DNA of 64,000 nucleotides from CALODP01 sp942492055 (lineage in GTDB: Bacteria; Bacteroidota; Ignavibacteria; Ignavibacteriales; Melioribacteraceae): the NCBI GenBank assembly GCA_942492055.1, contig CALODP010000004.1, positions 1 through 64,000 of the forward strand. Reading direction: 5' to 3'. Shown here piece after piece: positions 42,226-51,931 of the stretch (position 1 is the first letter of the stretch; every line of letters begins with the position of its first letter). A model generated the notes under the pieces. That model was not told the DNA's origin. It made no database searches and saw nothing but the letters and a program-made list of their open reading frames with translations. The position numbers and the translations under genes were made by a program.

Positions 42226-44145
42226 ATGAATGATCTCTTTGCAGTATTAGATAGCAATCTGACCCATAATGATAGTAGATTGGATATTATCTCTCACTTT
42301 GCCAACTCTTTATTTCATACTTCCTCGGATGGAATTATTATTGCCAATAACGTTGGTAACATATTATTAGCAAATCATTCCATGCAATTATTCTCCGGTT
42401 TTGATGATAATGAATTAACACATTTTAATATAACAGATATATTTCCTTCTTTGTTTGAATCCGCCCCTCACAAAAAAAATTATGTAAAAATGAAAGGTAA
42501 GGATAGAGAGGAATCTTGTGAGGTTATATCAATTTGTTATGATGATTATGAGTTAACCTATTATTTGATCCGACCGTTAATTCCTGAAAATAACGGAGCT
42601 CATTGGAAAGAGATCTTGGCCGTATTGAACAATTATCCTGAAGTAATGTATGTTTGCGATCTTGATACATACGAAGTCCTATTTGTTAATGATTCTTTCG
42701 CGGAAAAATTGGGAACGAATCCGATTGGAGAAAAATGTTATAAAGTATTTCAAAATTTCCAATCTCCCTGTCCCTTTTGTACTAATGAAAGGCTTAGAAA
42801 ATCGAATGGGGAAGAGTATGTTTGGGAATATAATAATCCTGTTCTTAATAGAGACTATCTTCTTAGTGATCAATTGATAAAATGGCCTGATGGGAGAAAT
42901 GTTCGTTTCGAAGTTGCTTTTGATATTACTGAGCGAAAGATGATGGAGGGAAAATTAAGGGAAAGTGAAAATAACCTTAGAACAAGTCTGGAACGTTACG
43001 AATATCTTTTCGATTCGGCTGCTGTTGCCCTGTGGGAAATTGATTATCTGAAATTGGCCATGTGGATAGAAAATCTGAAGACTTTGGATATATTGGATAT
43101 TGAGGAATACTTAATAGATAATAAAGAAGAGGTCTTAGCTCATCTTGCGGAAATTAATATCCTTGATGTCAATTCTGAATGTGTAGAAATATTTGAAGCC
43201 AGTTCTAAGCAAGAACTGATTACACGTCTGAATTCTCAAATGATTTCCGAGTCCTATGATATTTTAATTTCTCAAGTTATTTCTTTGTTTAATGGAAATA
43301 AATTATTTGAGGCTCCTTATACAATTAATATTTCCCAAAAGAAAAAAGTAGAAGTACAATTAAACATCTCATTCCCGAATGAGATTGAGAAATATAATTC
43401 TGTTCTCGTCTCTGCGGTAAATATAAATGAAATAAAACGAAAGGAAAGAGAATTAAACGAATTATTGGAAAAATTAGAACGATCAAATAAAGAACTTGAA
43501 CAATTTGCTTATGTCGCCTCACACGATCTTCAAGAACCATTAAGAATGGTTGCAAGCTTTACTCAACTCCTGGAAAAGAAATATGGTGAGAGTTTGGATG
43601 ATAGCGGAAAAGAATATATCTATTATGCTGTTGATGGTGCAAATCGAATGCAGAGATTAATAAATGATTTGTTAGAGTATTCCAGGGTTTCAACAAAAGG
43701 AAGTCATTTCGAGGATATTGATTTAACTAATGTAGTATCTCAGGCAATTGCAAATCTTCGGAAAAAAATCGAGGAAAGCAATGCGGTTATTGCTGTAGAT
43801 GATCTGCCAAAGATAAACGGAGATCCGAATCAATTGATTCGCCTTTTCCAAAACCTGATTGATAATTCAATTAAATTTTGCAAAGAAGAATCCCCACTTA
43901 TTTCCATTTCAGCCCAAAGAAACAAAAATAAATGGGCAATATCGGTAGCGGATAATGGAATTGGAATTGATGAAAAGTATAATGAGAAAATATTTCAAAT
44001 CTTTCAAAGGCTTCATAGAAAGGAAGATTATCCGGGAACAGGAATCGGACTTTCGATTTGTAAAAGAATTGTGGAAAGACACGGGGGAGATATCTGGGTA
44101 AAACCTAATGGGAATAAAGGAACTACTTTTTCTTTTACGATATAA
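42226..44145 (+). CDS. PAS sensor histidine kinase with Cys-bearing PAS domain
   Basis: This 639-residue protein has a PAS domain (~18-110), a second PAS (~125-240) carrying C171-x10-C182-x2-C185 in KCYKVFQNFQSPCPFC, a third PAS-like segment (~255-400), a coiled coil (LLEKLERSNKELEQF), a phytochrome-like HisKA domain with H433 in YVASHDLQEPLR, and HATPase motifs (LIDNSIKF, VADNGIGID, GTGIGLSICKRIVERHGG). The cysteines suggest metal, cluster or thiol-redox sensing. No membrane segment is seen. Kinases with the SHDLQEPLR motif commonly pair with Rcp1-like receivers, and one is encoded 12 bp downstream. Confidence 0.9.
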   Translation: MNDLFAVLDSNLTHNDSRLDIISHFANSLFHTSSDGIIIANNVGNILLANHSMQLFSGFDDNELTHFNITDIFPSLFESAPHKKNYVKMKGKDREESCEVISICYDDYELTYYLIRPLIPENNGAHWKEILAVLNNYPEVMYVCDLDTYEVLFVNDSFAEKLGTNPIGEKCYKVFQNFQSPCPFCTNERLRKSNGEEYVWEYNNPVLNRDYLLSDQLIKWPDGRNVRFEVAFDITERKMMEGKLRESENNLRTSLERYEYLFDSAAVALWEIDYLKLAMWIENLKTLDILDIEEYLIDNKEEVLAHLAEINILDVNSECVEIFEASSKQELITRLNSQMISESYDILISQVISLFNGNKLFEAPYTINISQKKKVEVQLNISFPNEIEKYNSVLVSAVNINEIKRKERELNELLEKLERSNKELEQFAYVASHDLQEPLRMVASFTQLLEKKYGESLDDSGKEYIYYAVDGANRMQRLINDLLEYSRVSTKGSHFEDIDLTNVVSQAIANLRKKIEESNAVIAVDDLPKINGDPNQLIRLFQNLIDNSIKFCKEESPLISISAQRNKNKWAISVADNGIGIDEKYNEKIFQIFQRLHRKEDYPGTGIGLSICKRIVERHGGDIWVKPNGNKGTTFSFTI

Positions 44146-44157
44146 TTTGAGGGAAAT

Positions 44158-44616
44158 ATGAACTACAGTGAATTCGTAAAACCCATCGAAATCCTTCTGG
44201 TTGAAGATAATCCGGGAGATGCTCGCCTTGCTAAAGAAGCTTTAAATGATAGCAAATTGAATAACAGATTACATTGGGTAGAAGATGGGGAAGAAGCTAT
44301 GAAGTTTCTTTTGAAGCAAGATGCGTTTGGTAATTCTCCGAGACCCGATCTTATTCTCCTCGATCTTAATCTTCCGAAAAAAGATGGTAGAGAAGTTCTA
44401 ATGGATATCAAATCCAATGAGAACCTGAAAAGAATCCCTGTTGTTGTTTTGACAATATCCAAAGCAGAAGAAGATATTTTACGATCCTATAATCTGCATG
44501 CTAATTGTTTTATTACCAAACCAATTGATTTGACCCAATTTATTAAGGTTGTTAAATCAATCGAAGATTTTTGGCTGACTATTGTAAAACTTCCCCCTAA
44601 TGGGTTATCAAAATGA
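44158..44616 (+). CDS. Rcp1-like response regulator receiver protein
   Basis: This 152-residue receiver belongs to the Rcp1 type that serves phytochrome-like kinases: LLVEDNPGDARLAKEAL, phosphoacceptor D69 in ILLDLNLPKKDGREVL, the Thr in VVVLTISKAE and Lys in FITKPIDL. There is no output domain. The preceding gene encodes a kinase with the matching SHDLQEPLR histidine box. The stop codon overlaps the start of the next gene (ATGA), so the group is translated as a unit. Confidence 0.93.
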   Translation: MNYSEFVKPIEILLVEDNPGDARLAKEALNDSKLNNRLHWVEDGEEAMKFLLKQDAFGNSPRPDLILLDLNLPKKDGREVLMDIKSNENLKRIPVVVLTISKAEEDILRSYNLHANCFITKPIDLTQFIKVVKSIEDFWLTIVKLPPNGLSK

Positions 44617-46010
44617 TTTTAAAAAGCATAAAAGTTCTTGTCGTTGAAGATAATCCGGGGGATGCTTTGTTGATTGAGGAAATGTTAAAGGAAGTAAATT
44701 CCTCAAATCCTTTTGAGACAAAGTCTGTTGCCCTTCTTTCGGAAGCATTGAAGTTATTAAATTCAGAGGAGTTTCAAGTTGTTCTTCTTGATCTTAATCT
44801 TCCGGATAGTAATGGATTCGATACCTTTAATACAATTAATAATCTTGGTGGTAATTACCCTATTATTATTTTAACAGGAATCTCTAACGAAGATCTTGGA
44901 CATACAATTGTTCGTATGGGAGCACAAGATTATTTGCAAAAGGGAAGTGTTGATTCCGAATTATTAAGTAGAACTATAAGATATTCAATTGAAAGAACAT
45001 GGCTTAGAAAACGAATGTCTGAAAATGAGCTTAAATTCAGACGCTTATTCGATTATTCTCGCGATGCTATTATTATTATCGATTCAAGAGGAATAATAAT
45101 AGATTCGAATAATTCTATGAATTCACTTGTCGGATATTCCGGACTAGAATTAATTGGAAAAGAATTAGTAGGGTTTATTTCTCCAAAGGATGAATTCCCT
45201 GGAATCATTGATGAAATTCTTTCCAATGGATATGCCCGCTTCGAAACAAATTTACTAGCTTCAGGTAATATGCCATATCATATTGAAGTCTCCGCAAACA
45301 CTTTCAAAATTGGTGATGTAACAAATATACAATTTATCATTAGAGATATATCCGAAAGAAAGATTGCCGAAAAGAAAATGAATCAATCCCTAAAAGAAAA
45401 GGAACTTCTTCTTAAAGAGATACATCATCGGGTTAAGAATAATCTTCAGATTGTTTCCAGCCTTTTGAATTTACAGGTAGCCAAGTTTCCGCAAAAGGAA
45501 TTAAAGGAGGCATTAAAAGAGAGCCAGAATAGAATCAGAACAATGGCATTGGTTCATCAGAATTTGTATCAATCCGAAGATATTGCCTATGTAGGCTTCG
45601 AAGATTATTTGAAGAAAGTATGTCAAGGACTGTTTCGTAGTTTTGGAGCTAATAGTGATAAAATTAAACTGATTGTTAACAATGGTAAGGTAAAGCTGGG
45701 AATTGATTACGCTATCCCATGTGGACTTATTGTAAATGAGTTGCTTTCCAATTCTTTAAAGCACGCCTTTAAAAATCAAGATGAAGGAGAAATTATCGTC
45801 TCTCTTTATCGGGAAGAAAATAACATTATCTTATCTGTTCAAGATAACGGAACACCTTTATTATTGGAGCATTCCTTAATGGATTCGGATTCATTGGGTT
45901 TGCAATTGGTTAAAATTATTGCAGAAGATCAATTGTACGGCAATATTGCAGTGGATACAAGTTCCGGAACTAAAATAGTAATTACTTTCTCGGAAAGAAA
46001 AATATCATGA
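44613..46010 (+). CDS. Receiver-PAS-HisKA_2 histidine kinase
   Basis: This 465-residue protein starts with a receiver (VVEDNPGDALLIEEML, phosphoacceptor D60 in VVLLDLNLPDS, Lys in YLQKGSVDS), then a PAS domain (~140-255, FDYSRDAIIIIDSRGIIIDSNNS), then a HisKA_2 domain (LLLKEIHHRVKNNLQIVSSLL, histidines 271-272) and a HATPase domain (NELLSNSLKHAF, QDNGTPL). The receiver at the N-terminus means that another kinase can feed into it. It overlaps both neighbours by four bases, which suggests stoichiometric production with the Rcp1-like receiver and the hybrid kinase. Confidence 0.92.
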   Translation: MILKSIKVLVVEDNPGDALLIEEMLKEVNSSNPFETKSVALLSEALKLLNSEEFQVVLLDLNLPDSNGFDTFNTINNLGGNYPIIILTGISNEDLGHTIVRMGAQDYLQKGSVDSELLSRTIRYSIERTWLRKRMSENELKFRRLFDYSRDAIIIIDSRGIIIDSNNSMNSLVGYSGLELIGKELVGFISPKDEFPGIIDEILSNGYARFETNLLASGNMPYHIEVSANTFKIGDVTNIQFIIRDISERKIAEKKMNQSLKEKELLLKEIHHRVKNNLQIVSSLLNLQVAKFPQKELKEALKESQNRIRTMALVHQNLYQSEDIAYVGFEDYLKKVCQGLFRSFGANSDKIKLIVNNGKVKLGIDYAIPCGLIVNELLSNSLKHAFKNQDEGEIIVSLYREENNIILSVQDNGTPLLLEHSLMDSDSLGLQLVKIIAEDQLYGNIAVDTSSGTKIVITFSERKIS

Positions 46011-48715
46011 AAACAAGAATTCAAATAGTCGAGGATGAACGAATCACTGCCGAAGATATTAAACAAACCCTCGAAAGCTTCGGTTATGTTGTTACTTCTA
46101 TTGTTTCGGATGGAGAAACTGCCATTAAGAATGCGGTAAAGGATAAACCATCATTGATTCTGATGGATATTGTTTTAAAAGGATCTTTAACCGGAATTGA
46201 TGTTGCCAGAAAGTTAAAAGAAAAATATAATATTCCGATTGTTTATTTGACAGCTTATTCCGATGAAGAAACTCTTAAATCCGCGAAACTTACCGAACCT
46301 TACGGTTATATTCTGAAACCTTTTGAAGAGAGAGAACTATATTCCAATATTGAAATGGCTCTCTTTAAAAACGAAATGGAAAATAAACTTCTCCACATTA
46401 ATTCTATTCTGAAGGCGATCCGTGAAATTAATCATGTGATTGTAGTTGAAAAAGAAATTGAGACTTTAATTAAGCGTACTGTCGATATACTTATAGAACC
46501 GGATGATTATTTTGCCGCGATGATTATCGGAATTGATAATTCGGATATAATTCGAGTCAATGAATTCTCTTTCAAAGAAAAACTCTTCGACAGAGTTATT
46601 ACTGATTTAAAAAACAATAATCTTCCGAAATTTGTAAAAATTGCATTTGAAAGTGATGAGATTCAAATTTTCCCCGGAATTATCCAAACAGATGATTTAA
46701 CGCTCGGAATTGTTCTTAAGAAGATAAAAATTAGTAACGAGATAACAGGTGTGTTGGGAATATATACAAAAGATTCCTTTTTATATGACAGAGAATCTTT
46801 AGGGCTCTTTGAGGAGATTGTGAATGATATTAATTTTGCTTTTAAAGATATCGAACATCGTAAAGAAAGAGCTCAGATAGAAAAAGCGATTTTTGATCAA
46901 AAAAAATTTTTGGAGAGTGTCCTCAATTCTCTCACACATCCGTTTATGGTTATTGACCCTAATGATAAATCAATTATTCTGGCAAATAACGCCGCTAAAG
47001 GGGAAGATACTATTGTCGGGGCGAAATGCTTCTCTGTTAGCCATAATTACGATGATCCGTGTTATAATCATGGCGAATTATGCCCGATGCAAGAAGTATT
47101 AAAAACTGGAAAACCCTTTTCTTTGGAACATATCCATTGGGACTCAAATAGACAAAAAAGAATTGTTGAAGTTAATATGTATCCCATATTTGATGAGAAT
47201 AATAACATCATCAGCCTTATTGAATACAATTATGATATAACAGAAAAAAAATCCCTCCAAGTTAGTTTTTCTAATTTTATAGAGCAATCTAACGAGGCTA
47301 TCTTTATTCTTGAAAATAATCATCTCAAACTTGTAAATAAAAGAATGGTGGAAATATTTGGCTACGATAAAGAATTGTTAGAAACTGATAAGTTTAATAT
47401 CATGTTGTTAATATCTCCTAAAAATCGCGGGTTTATAAAAACTCTCCTTGAAAGAGAAAGAGAAGGGAAATTTATTTATGAATTTACAGGATTAAACTCT
47501 GTCGGGAATGAGATTGAATGTGAAGTTTCCGTTTCCAGAATCGCGGATCGGGATGGATTAATCACTTTGGGAATTATTCGTGATATTACCGAAAAGAAAG
47601 ATTTTATTAAAAGACTCGAAGAAAGTGAGGAAAGATTCCGAAGCCTTTATGAAAATGCTACGGTTGGTATATATAGAACAACTCCGGACGGTCAGGTTAT
47701 TCTTGCTAATCCGGAACTAATTAAAATGCTTGGGTATAAAAAAATTGAGGACATTACTAAAAGAAAAGTTGAGGATATGTTCTTCAATAAAGATGATCGA
47801 AATGAGTTTAAAAATATTATCGAAAACGAAGGAGTAATATACGGATATGAAGTGAAATGGGAAAAAGCGGATGGATCTTTAATTCTTGTTCAGGAAAGCG
47901 CAAAATGTATTAGAGATTCGGACGGAAATGTTTTATTCTACGAGGGAGTGGTTGAAGATATTACCGAACGTAAAAGAATGGAGGAAGAGTTAATAAAAGC
48001 GAAAGAACAAGCCGAGAAAATGGATAGATTAAAATCGGAATTCCTTGCTCAAGTCTCTCATGAAATTCGTACTCCTATTAACGCTATTATTTCTTTTGCC
48101 GATCTTATCAAATCCGAAGTTGAAGGACGAATTGAGGATGATCTGCTTAAAAGCTTTTCTATTATTGATTCTTCCGGTAGAAGAATAACTCGTACCGTTG
48201 ATCTGATACTAAATATGTCGCAATTACAAACCGGGACATATAATTATACTCCCGCGAAGTTTGATGTTTATCTTTTCGTATTGCGTAAATTAATTTTGGA
48301 ATACCAAACTCAAAGTGACAAGAAACATCTTACGGTCAATTTAATTAAGAATACTGATGATTGTGAGATTTTTGCGGAAGAATATAGCGTTTATCATATT
48401 ATGAAAAATCTTATTGAGAACGCAATTAAATATACAAACGAAGGAAAGATAGATATAGTAATAACTGTTGATGAAAATAATAATCTCGTTGTTAGTGTTT
48501 CCGATACCGGTATTGGGATCTCAAAAGAATTTATGCCCAAATTGTTCGATCCTTTTACTCAGGAAGACGAAGGTTATTCTCGTAAATATGAAGGGAACGG
48601 ATTGGGATTAGCTCTCGTTAAAAGATTCTGCCAATTAAATAATGCTGAGATAAAAGTCGATAGCGAAAAGGGAAAAGGGTCTGTGTTTACCGTTATTTTC
48701 CAGAAGAATAAATAA
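46007..48715 (+). CDS. Receiver-GAF-PAS(x3) histidine kinase
   Basis: This 902-residue protein has an N-terminal receiver (IVEDERITAEDI, phosphoacceptor D54 in LILMDIVLKG, Lys in ILKPFEER), a GAF-like domain (~125-290), a PAS with C341-x10-C352-x6-C359 (KCFSVSHNYDDPCYNHGELC), two further PAS domains (~421-540 and 545-665), HisKA with H685 in LAQVSHEIRTPINAI, and HATPase motifs (LIENAIKYTNEGK, VSDTGIGISKEF, GNGLGLALVKRF). It is the last gene of the signalling cluster. Like its upstream neighbour it receives phosphate at its N-terminus, so it may stand late in a relay. No membrane segments are seen. Confidence 0.92.
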   Translation: MKTRIQIVEDERITAEDIKQTLESFGYVVTSIVSDGETAIKNAVKDKPSLILMDIVLKGSLTGIDVARKLKEKYNIPIVYLTAYSDEETLKSAKLTEPYGYILKPFEERELYSNIEMALFKNEMENKLLHINSILKAIREINHVIVVEKEIETLIKRTVDILIEPDDYFAAMIIGIDNSDIIRVNEFSFKEKLFDRVITDLKNNNLPKFVKIAFESDEIQIFPGIIQTDDLTLGIVLKKIKISNEITGVLGIYTKDSFLYDRESLGLFEEIVNDINFAFKDIEHRKERAQIEKAIFDQKKFLESVLNSLTHPFMVIDPNDKSIILANNAAKGEDTIVGAKCFSVSHNYDDPCYNHGELCPMQEVLKTGKPFSLEHIHWDSNRQKRIVEVNMYPIFDENNNIISLIEYNYDITEKKSLQVSFSNFIEQSNEAIFILENNHLKLVNKRMVEIFGYDKELLETDKFNIMLLISPKNRGFIKTLLEREREGKFIYEFTGLNSVGNEIECEVSVSRIADRDGLITLGIIRDITEKKDFIKRLEESEERFRSLYENATVGIYRTTPDGQVILANPELIKMLGYKKIEDITKRKVEDMFFNKDDRNEFKNIIENEGVIYGYEVKWEKADGSLILVQESAKCIRDSDGNVLFYEGVVEDITERKRMEEELIKAKEQAEKMDRLKSEFLAQVSHEIRTPINAIISFADLIKSEVEGRIEDDLLKSFSIIDSSGRRITRTVDLILNMSQLQTGTYNYTPAKFDVYLFVLRKLILEYQTQSDKKHLTVNLIKNTDDCEIFAEEYSVYHIMKNLIENAIKYTNEGKIDIVITVDENNNLVVSVSDTGIGISKEFMPKLFDPFTQEDEGYSRKYEGNGLGLALVKRFCQLNNAEIKVDSEKGKGSVFTVIFQKNK

Positions 48716-48806
48716 TTCATCTCTTAGGTTTCTTTTCATTTTATCTCTATTATTTCTTATTTTCCGTATATGCTGAAAAATGTCTTAATCCTCTTGAGGT
48801 ATCCGC

Positions 48807-49544
48807 TTGAAAGGAAATATCTTTGATATTAAAAGATTCGCTCTCCATGATGGCCCAGGTATTCGTACAACTTGTTTTTTTTACGGATGTCCCCTTAAAT
48901 GTAAATGGTGCCACAATCCAGAAGCTTTTCTTGATTCTACTTTAGTAAAAAAGTATTCGATTGATGAATTGTCAGCTGAGTTACTGAAAGATTCCATATT
49001 CTTCGAAGAATCGGGAGGGGGGATTACTTTCTCCGGTGGGGAGCCTCTATTGCAATTTGATTTTCTGCTCGGGATGCTAAAAAGATTAAAGGCTGATGAT
49101 ATTCATATTGCCGTTGATACTACGGGCTATACTGATTTCTCAAATCTGGAAAGAATTATCCCATATACAGATCTCTTTTTATACGATATTAAAATCATTG
49201 ATTTTAGTCTTCACGAAAGATATACCGGAGTTAGTAGTACTCAAATTATGCAAAACTTTTTCAGGCTCGCAAAACTCAATGTAGATCTTAGAATCAGAAT
49301 TCCTCTTATCCCTGAAGTTTCCGATACCATGATTAATCTCAAAAAGGTTATATACGCTCTTCAGAAAAATAATATAAAATATCCGATTGATTTATTGCCA
49401 TTTAACGAATTGGCCGAATCTAAATACGAAAGATTTAATATTCCTCTTAAACTAAAAGAAAAGAAAACCCAATCACCCGAAACTCTCGATCGAATCAAAA
49501 AGCTCTTTATTGATAACGATTTCGAAGTTACTATCGGAGGTTAA
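48807..49544 (+). CDS. Glycyl-radical enzyme activating protein (radical SAM)
   Basis: This 245-residue protein generates the glycyl radical on its partner enzyme, using S-adenosylmethionine and a [4Fe-4S] cluster. It shows FALHDGPGIRTTCFFYGC, the cluster motif GCPLKCKWCHNPE (Cx3Cx2C), GGGITFSGGEPLLQ and DTTGYTD. The additional ferredoxin-like insert seen in many activases is missing, so it is of short PflA-like build. The start is TTG 48807, supported by TTGAGG at 48795-48799. The partner gene begins one base after the stop. It lies 91 bp after the signalling cluster and may be transcribed separately. Confidence 0.92.
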   Translation: MKGNIFDIKRFALHDGPGIRTTCFFYGCPLKCKWCHNPEAFLDSTLVKKYSIDELSAELLKDSIFFEESGGGITFSGGEPLLQFDFLLGMLKRLKADDIHIAVDTTGYTDFSNLERIIPYTDLFLYDIKIIDFSLHERYTGVSSTQIMQNFFRLAKLNVDLRIRIPLIPEVSDTMINLKKVIYALQKNNIKYPIDLLPFNELAESKYERFNIPLKLKEKKTQSPETLDRIKKLFIDNDFEVTIGG

Positions 49545-49545
49545 T

Positions 49546-51909
49546 ATGAATAATAGAATTATGAAACTTCGCGAAGAGACTCTTTCCGTACAACCATCCA
49601 TTTCTTTGGAAAGAGCTAAGCTTTTAACTGATTTTTACAAAAGCGGTTTTCCGGAAAAGAATTCTGTTCCCGTTACCCGGGCTTCCGCTTTCAAATATAT
49701 CCTTGAAAACAAACAACTCCATATTAGTGACGGAGAATTGATAGTAGGGGAAAGAGGCCCCGCTCCGCACGCTACACCTACTTATCCGGAAATATGTACT
49801 CATTCTCAAAATGATTTTGAAATCTTACATACCAGAGATAAGATATCCTTTAGCGTTGACGATCTTTCACGAATAATTCAGGAAAAGGAAATAGCTCCTT
49901 TCTGGAAAGGACAATCTGTTAGAGATAGAATTTTCGAAGAGGTAGATACCGAATGGAAAGAGGCCTATTCGGCCGGCATATTTACCGAATTTATGGAGCA
50001 AAGGGCTCCCGGCCATACCGTACTGGATGATAAGATCTACAAAAAGGGGATGAAAGATTTTATCGATGATATCGATAAGGAAATAGCTAATCTCGATTTC
50101 TTTTCCGATTCCTCGGCTTTGGAGAAAAGAGAAGAACTAAAAGCAATGAAAATTGCGTGCGAAGCGATTATTTCTTTCGCTAAACGTTATTCCAATCTCT
50201 TGAAAGGAAATGCGGAAGCTGAAACCGATATTAAACGGAAAAAAGAATTATTAGCGATGGCTTCCGTTTGTGAGAATGTTCCGGAAAACAAACCTCGCTC
50301 ATTTTGGGAAGCTCTGCAATATTATTGGTTTGTCCATCTCGGAATAATAACCGAATTGAATACATGGGATTCGTTTAATCCCGGACGCCTTGATAAAAAC
50401 CTATATCCGTTTTATAAAGCCGATTTGGAAAAGGGAATTATATCTAAGGAAGAAGCTAAAGAATTATTGCAATCTTTCTGGATTAAATTCCATAATCAGC
50501 CTGCGCCACCGAAAGTGGGAGTTACGGCGCAGGAGAGTAATACTTATACCGATTTTTGTCTGATAAATGTCGGAGGAGTGAATGAAGATGGTTCCGATGC
50601 TACTAACGATCTTACTTATCTTATTCTAGATGTTATAGAAGAGATGAGATTGCTGCAACCAAGCTCAATGGTACAGGTAAGCAAAAAGAATCCCGATAAA
50701 CTCCTTAAAAGAGCTTTGAAAATAATAAAAACCGGATTCGGGCAACCTTCCGTATTTAATACCGACGCGATTATCCAAGAACTATTAAGACAAGGGAAAT
50801 CTATCATTGATGCGCGAAACGGAGGGGCAAGCGGATGTGTGGAAACAGGAGCCTTTGGTAAAGAGAGTTATATCCTTACCGGTTATTTTAATCTTCCTAA
50901 AATTCTTGAAATTACCCTAAATAACGGAAAAGATCCGATGACTAAGAAAAAATTGGGGTTGTCAACGGGAGATCTATCCGAATTCGATTCTTACGGAAAA
51001 TTATTATCCGCTTATGAAAAACAACTCAATCATTTTATCGATATAAAGATAAAAGGAAATCTTATTATCGAAAGGCTCTGGGCGAAATATCTTCCAGCTC
51101 CTTTTATGTCGGTATTGGTTGACGATTGTATTATTTCCGGTAAAGATTATAATAACGGCGGGGCAAGATATAATTCCTCTTACATACAGGGAGTTGGAAT
51201 AGGAACCCTTACCGATTCCCTTACGGCACTTAAATACCATGTTTATGATAAAAAGAATATTTCGTTAAATGATTTTGCTCTATTTATTCGTAGGAATTAC
51301 GAGACCAGGCCTGAATTCCGGGAGAAACTTCTGAATGAGACTCCCAAATATGGCAATGACGATGATTACGCCGATGAAAATCTTAATTTTATCTTTGAGT
51401 CTTTCTTCAAGGCTGTAGATGGGCGTAAAAATACTAAAGGTGGAAATTTCAGAATAAATTTGTTACCTACTACTTGTCATGTATATTTCGGTAGTGTAAT
51501 CGGAGCTACGCCCGACGGACGTCTCGCTCGGAAACCACTTTCCGAAGGAATCTCTCCGGTTCAAGGTGCAGATCGTAATGGTCCTACAGCTGTGATAAAA
51601 TCCGCAGCAAAAATAGATCATCTCAGAACCGGCGGTACATTGCTTAATCAAAAGTTTACACCCGATTTTCTGGAAGATGAAACCGGTATTACGAAGCTGC
51701 TTCATCTTATTAGAGCTTATTTCCGAATGGACGGGCACCATATTCAATTTAATGTAGTCTCGGCAGATACTTTAAGAAAGGCTCAGGAAAATCCGGAAGA
51801 ATATAAAGACCTTATTGTAAGAGTGGCCGGTTATAGCGATTATTTCGTTAATCTTGGCCCCGATTTACAAGAGGAAATCATAAAACGAACTGCGCAAACC
51901 GTACTCTAA
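49546..51909 (+). CDS. hypD: Glycyl radical enzyme, probable trans-4-hydroxy-L-proline dehydratase
   Basis: This 787-residue protein has the full glycyl radical enzyme fold: N-terminal PFL domain, active-site loop GASGCVETGAFG (thiyl C431, base E433) and the glycyl loop VRVAGYSDYF (G762). The GCVE pattern marks the dehydratase branch. GAFGKESYILTGYFNLPKILE is, from my memory of the family, typical of hydroxyproline dehydratase (the HypD of gut Clostridia, unrelated to the hydrogenase maturation HypD), which converts trans-4-hydroxyproline to pyrroline-5-carboxylate. Propanediol or glycerol dehydratases usually read GCVEP here. ATG 49546 follows GGAGG; an upstream TTG (49510) lies inside the activase gene. 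A pyrroline-5-carboxylate reductase is not in the window. Confidence 0.85.
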   Translation: MNNRIMKLREETLSVQPSISLERAKLLTDFYKSGFPEKNSVPVTRASAFKYILENKQLHISDGELIVGERGPAPHATPTYPEICTHSQNDFEILHTRDKISFSVDDLSRIIQEKEIAPFWKGQSVRDRIFEEVDTEWKEAYSAGIFTEFMEQRAPGHTVLDDKIYKKGMKDFIDDIDKEIANLDFFSDSSALEKREELKAMKIACEAIISFAKRYSNLLKGNAEAETDIKRKKELLAMASVCENVPENKPRSFWEALQYYWFVHLGIITELNTWDSFNPGRLDKNLYPFYKADLEKGIISKEEAKELLQSFWIKFHNQPAPPKVGVTAQESNTYTDFCLINVGGVNEDGSDATNDLTYLILDVIEEMRLLQPSSMVQVSKKNPDKLLKRALKIIKTGFGQPSVFNTDAIIQELLRQGKSIIDARNGGASGCVETGAFGKESYILTGYFNLPKILEITLNNGKDPMTKKKLGLSTGDLSEFDSYGKLLSAYEKQLNHFIDIKIKGNLIIERLWAKYLPAPFMSVLVDDCIISGKDYNNGGARYNSSYIQGVGIGTLTDSLTALKYHVYDKKNISLNDFALFIRRNYETRPEFREKLLNETPKYGNDDDYADENLNFIFESFFKAVDGRKNTKGGNFRINLLPTTCHVYFGSVIGATPDGRLARKPLSEGISPVQGADRNGPTAVIKSAAKIDHLRTGGTLLNQKFTPDFLEDETGITKLLHLIRAYFRMDGHHIQFNVVSADTLRKAQENPEEYKDLIVRVAGYSDYFVNLGPDLQEEIIKRTAQTVL

Positions 51910-51931
51910 ATTCTATGGGGGAATTTATATT

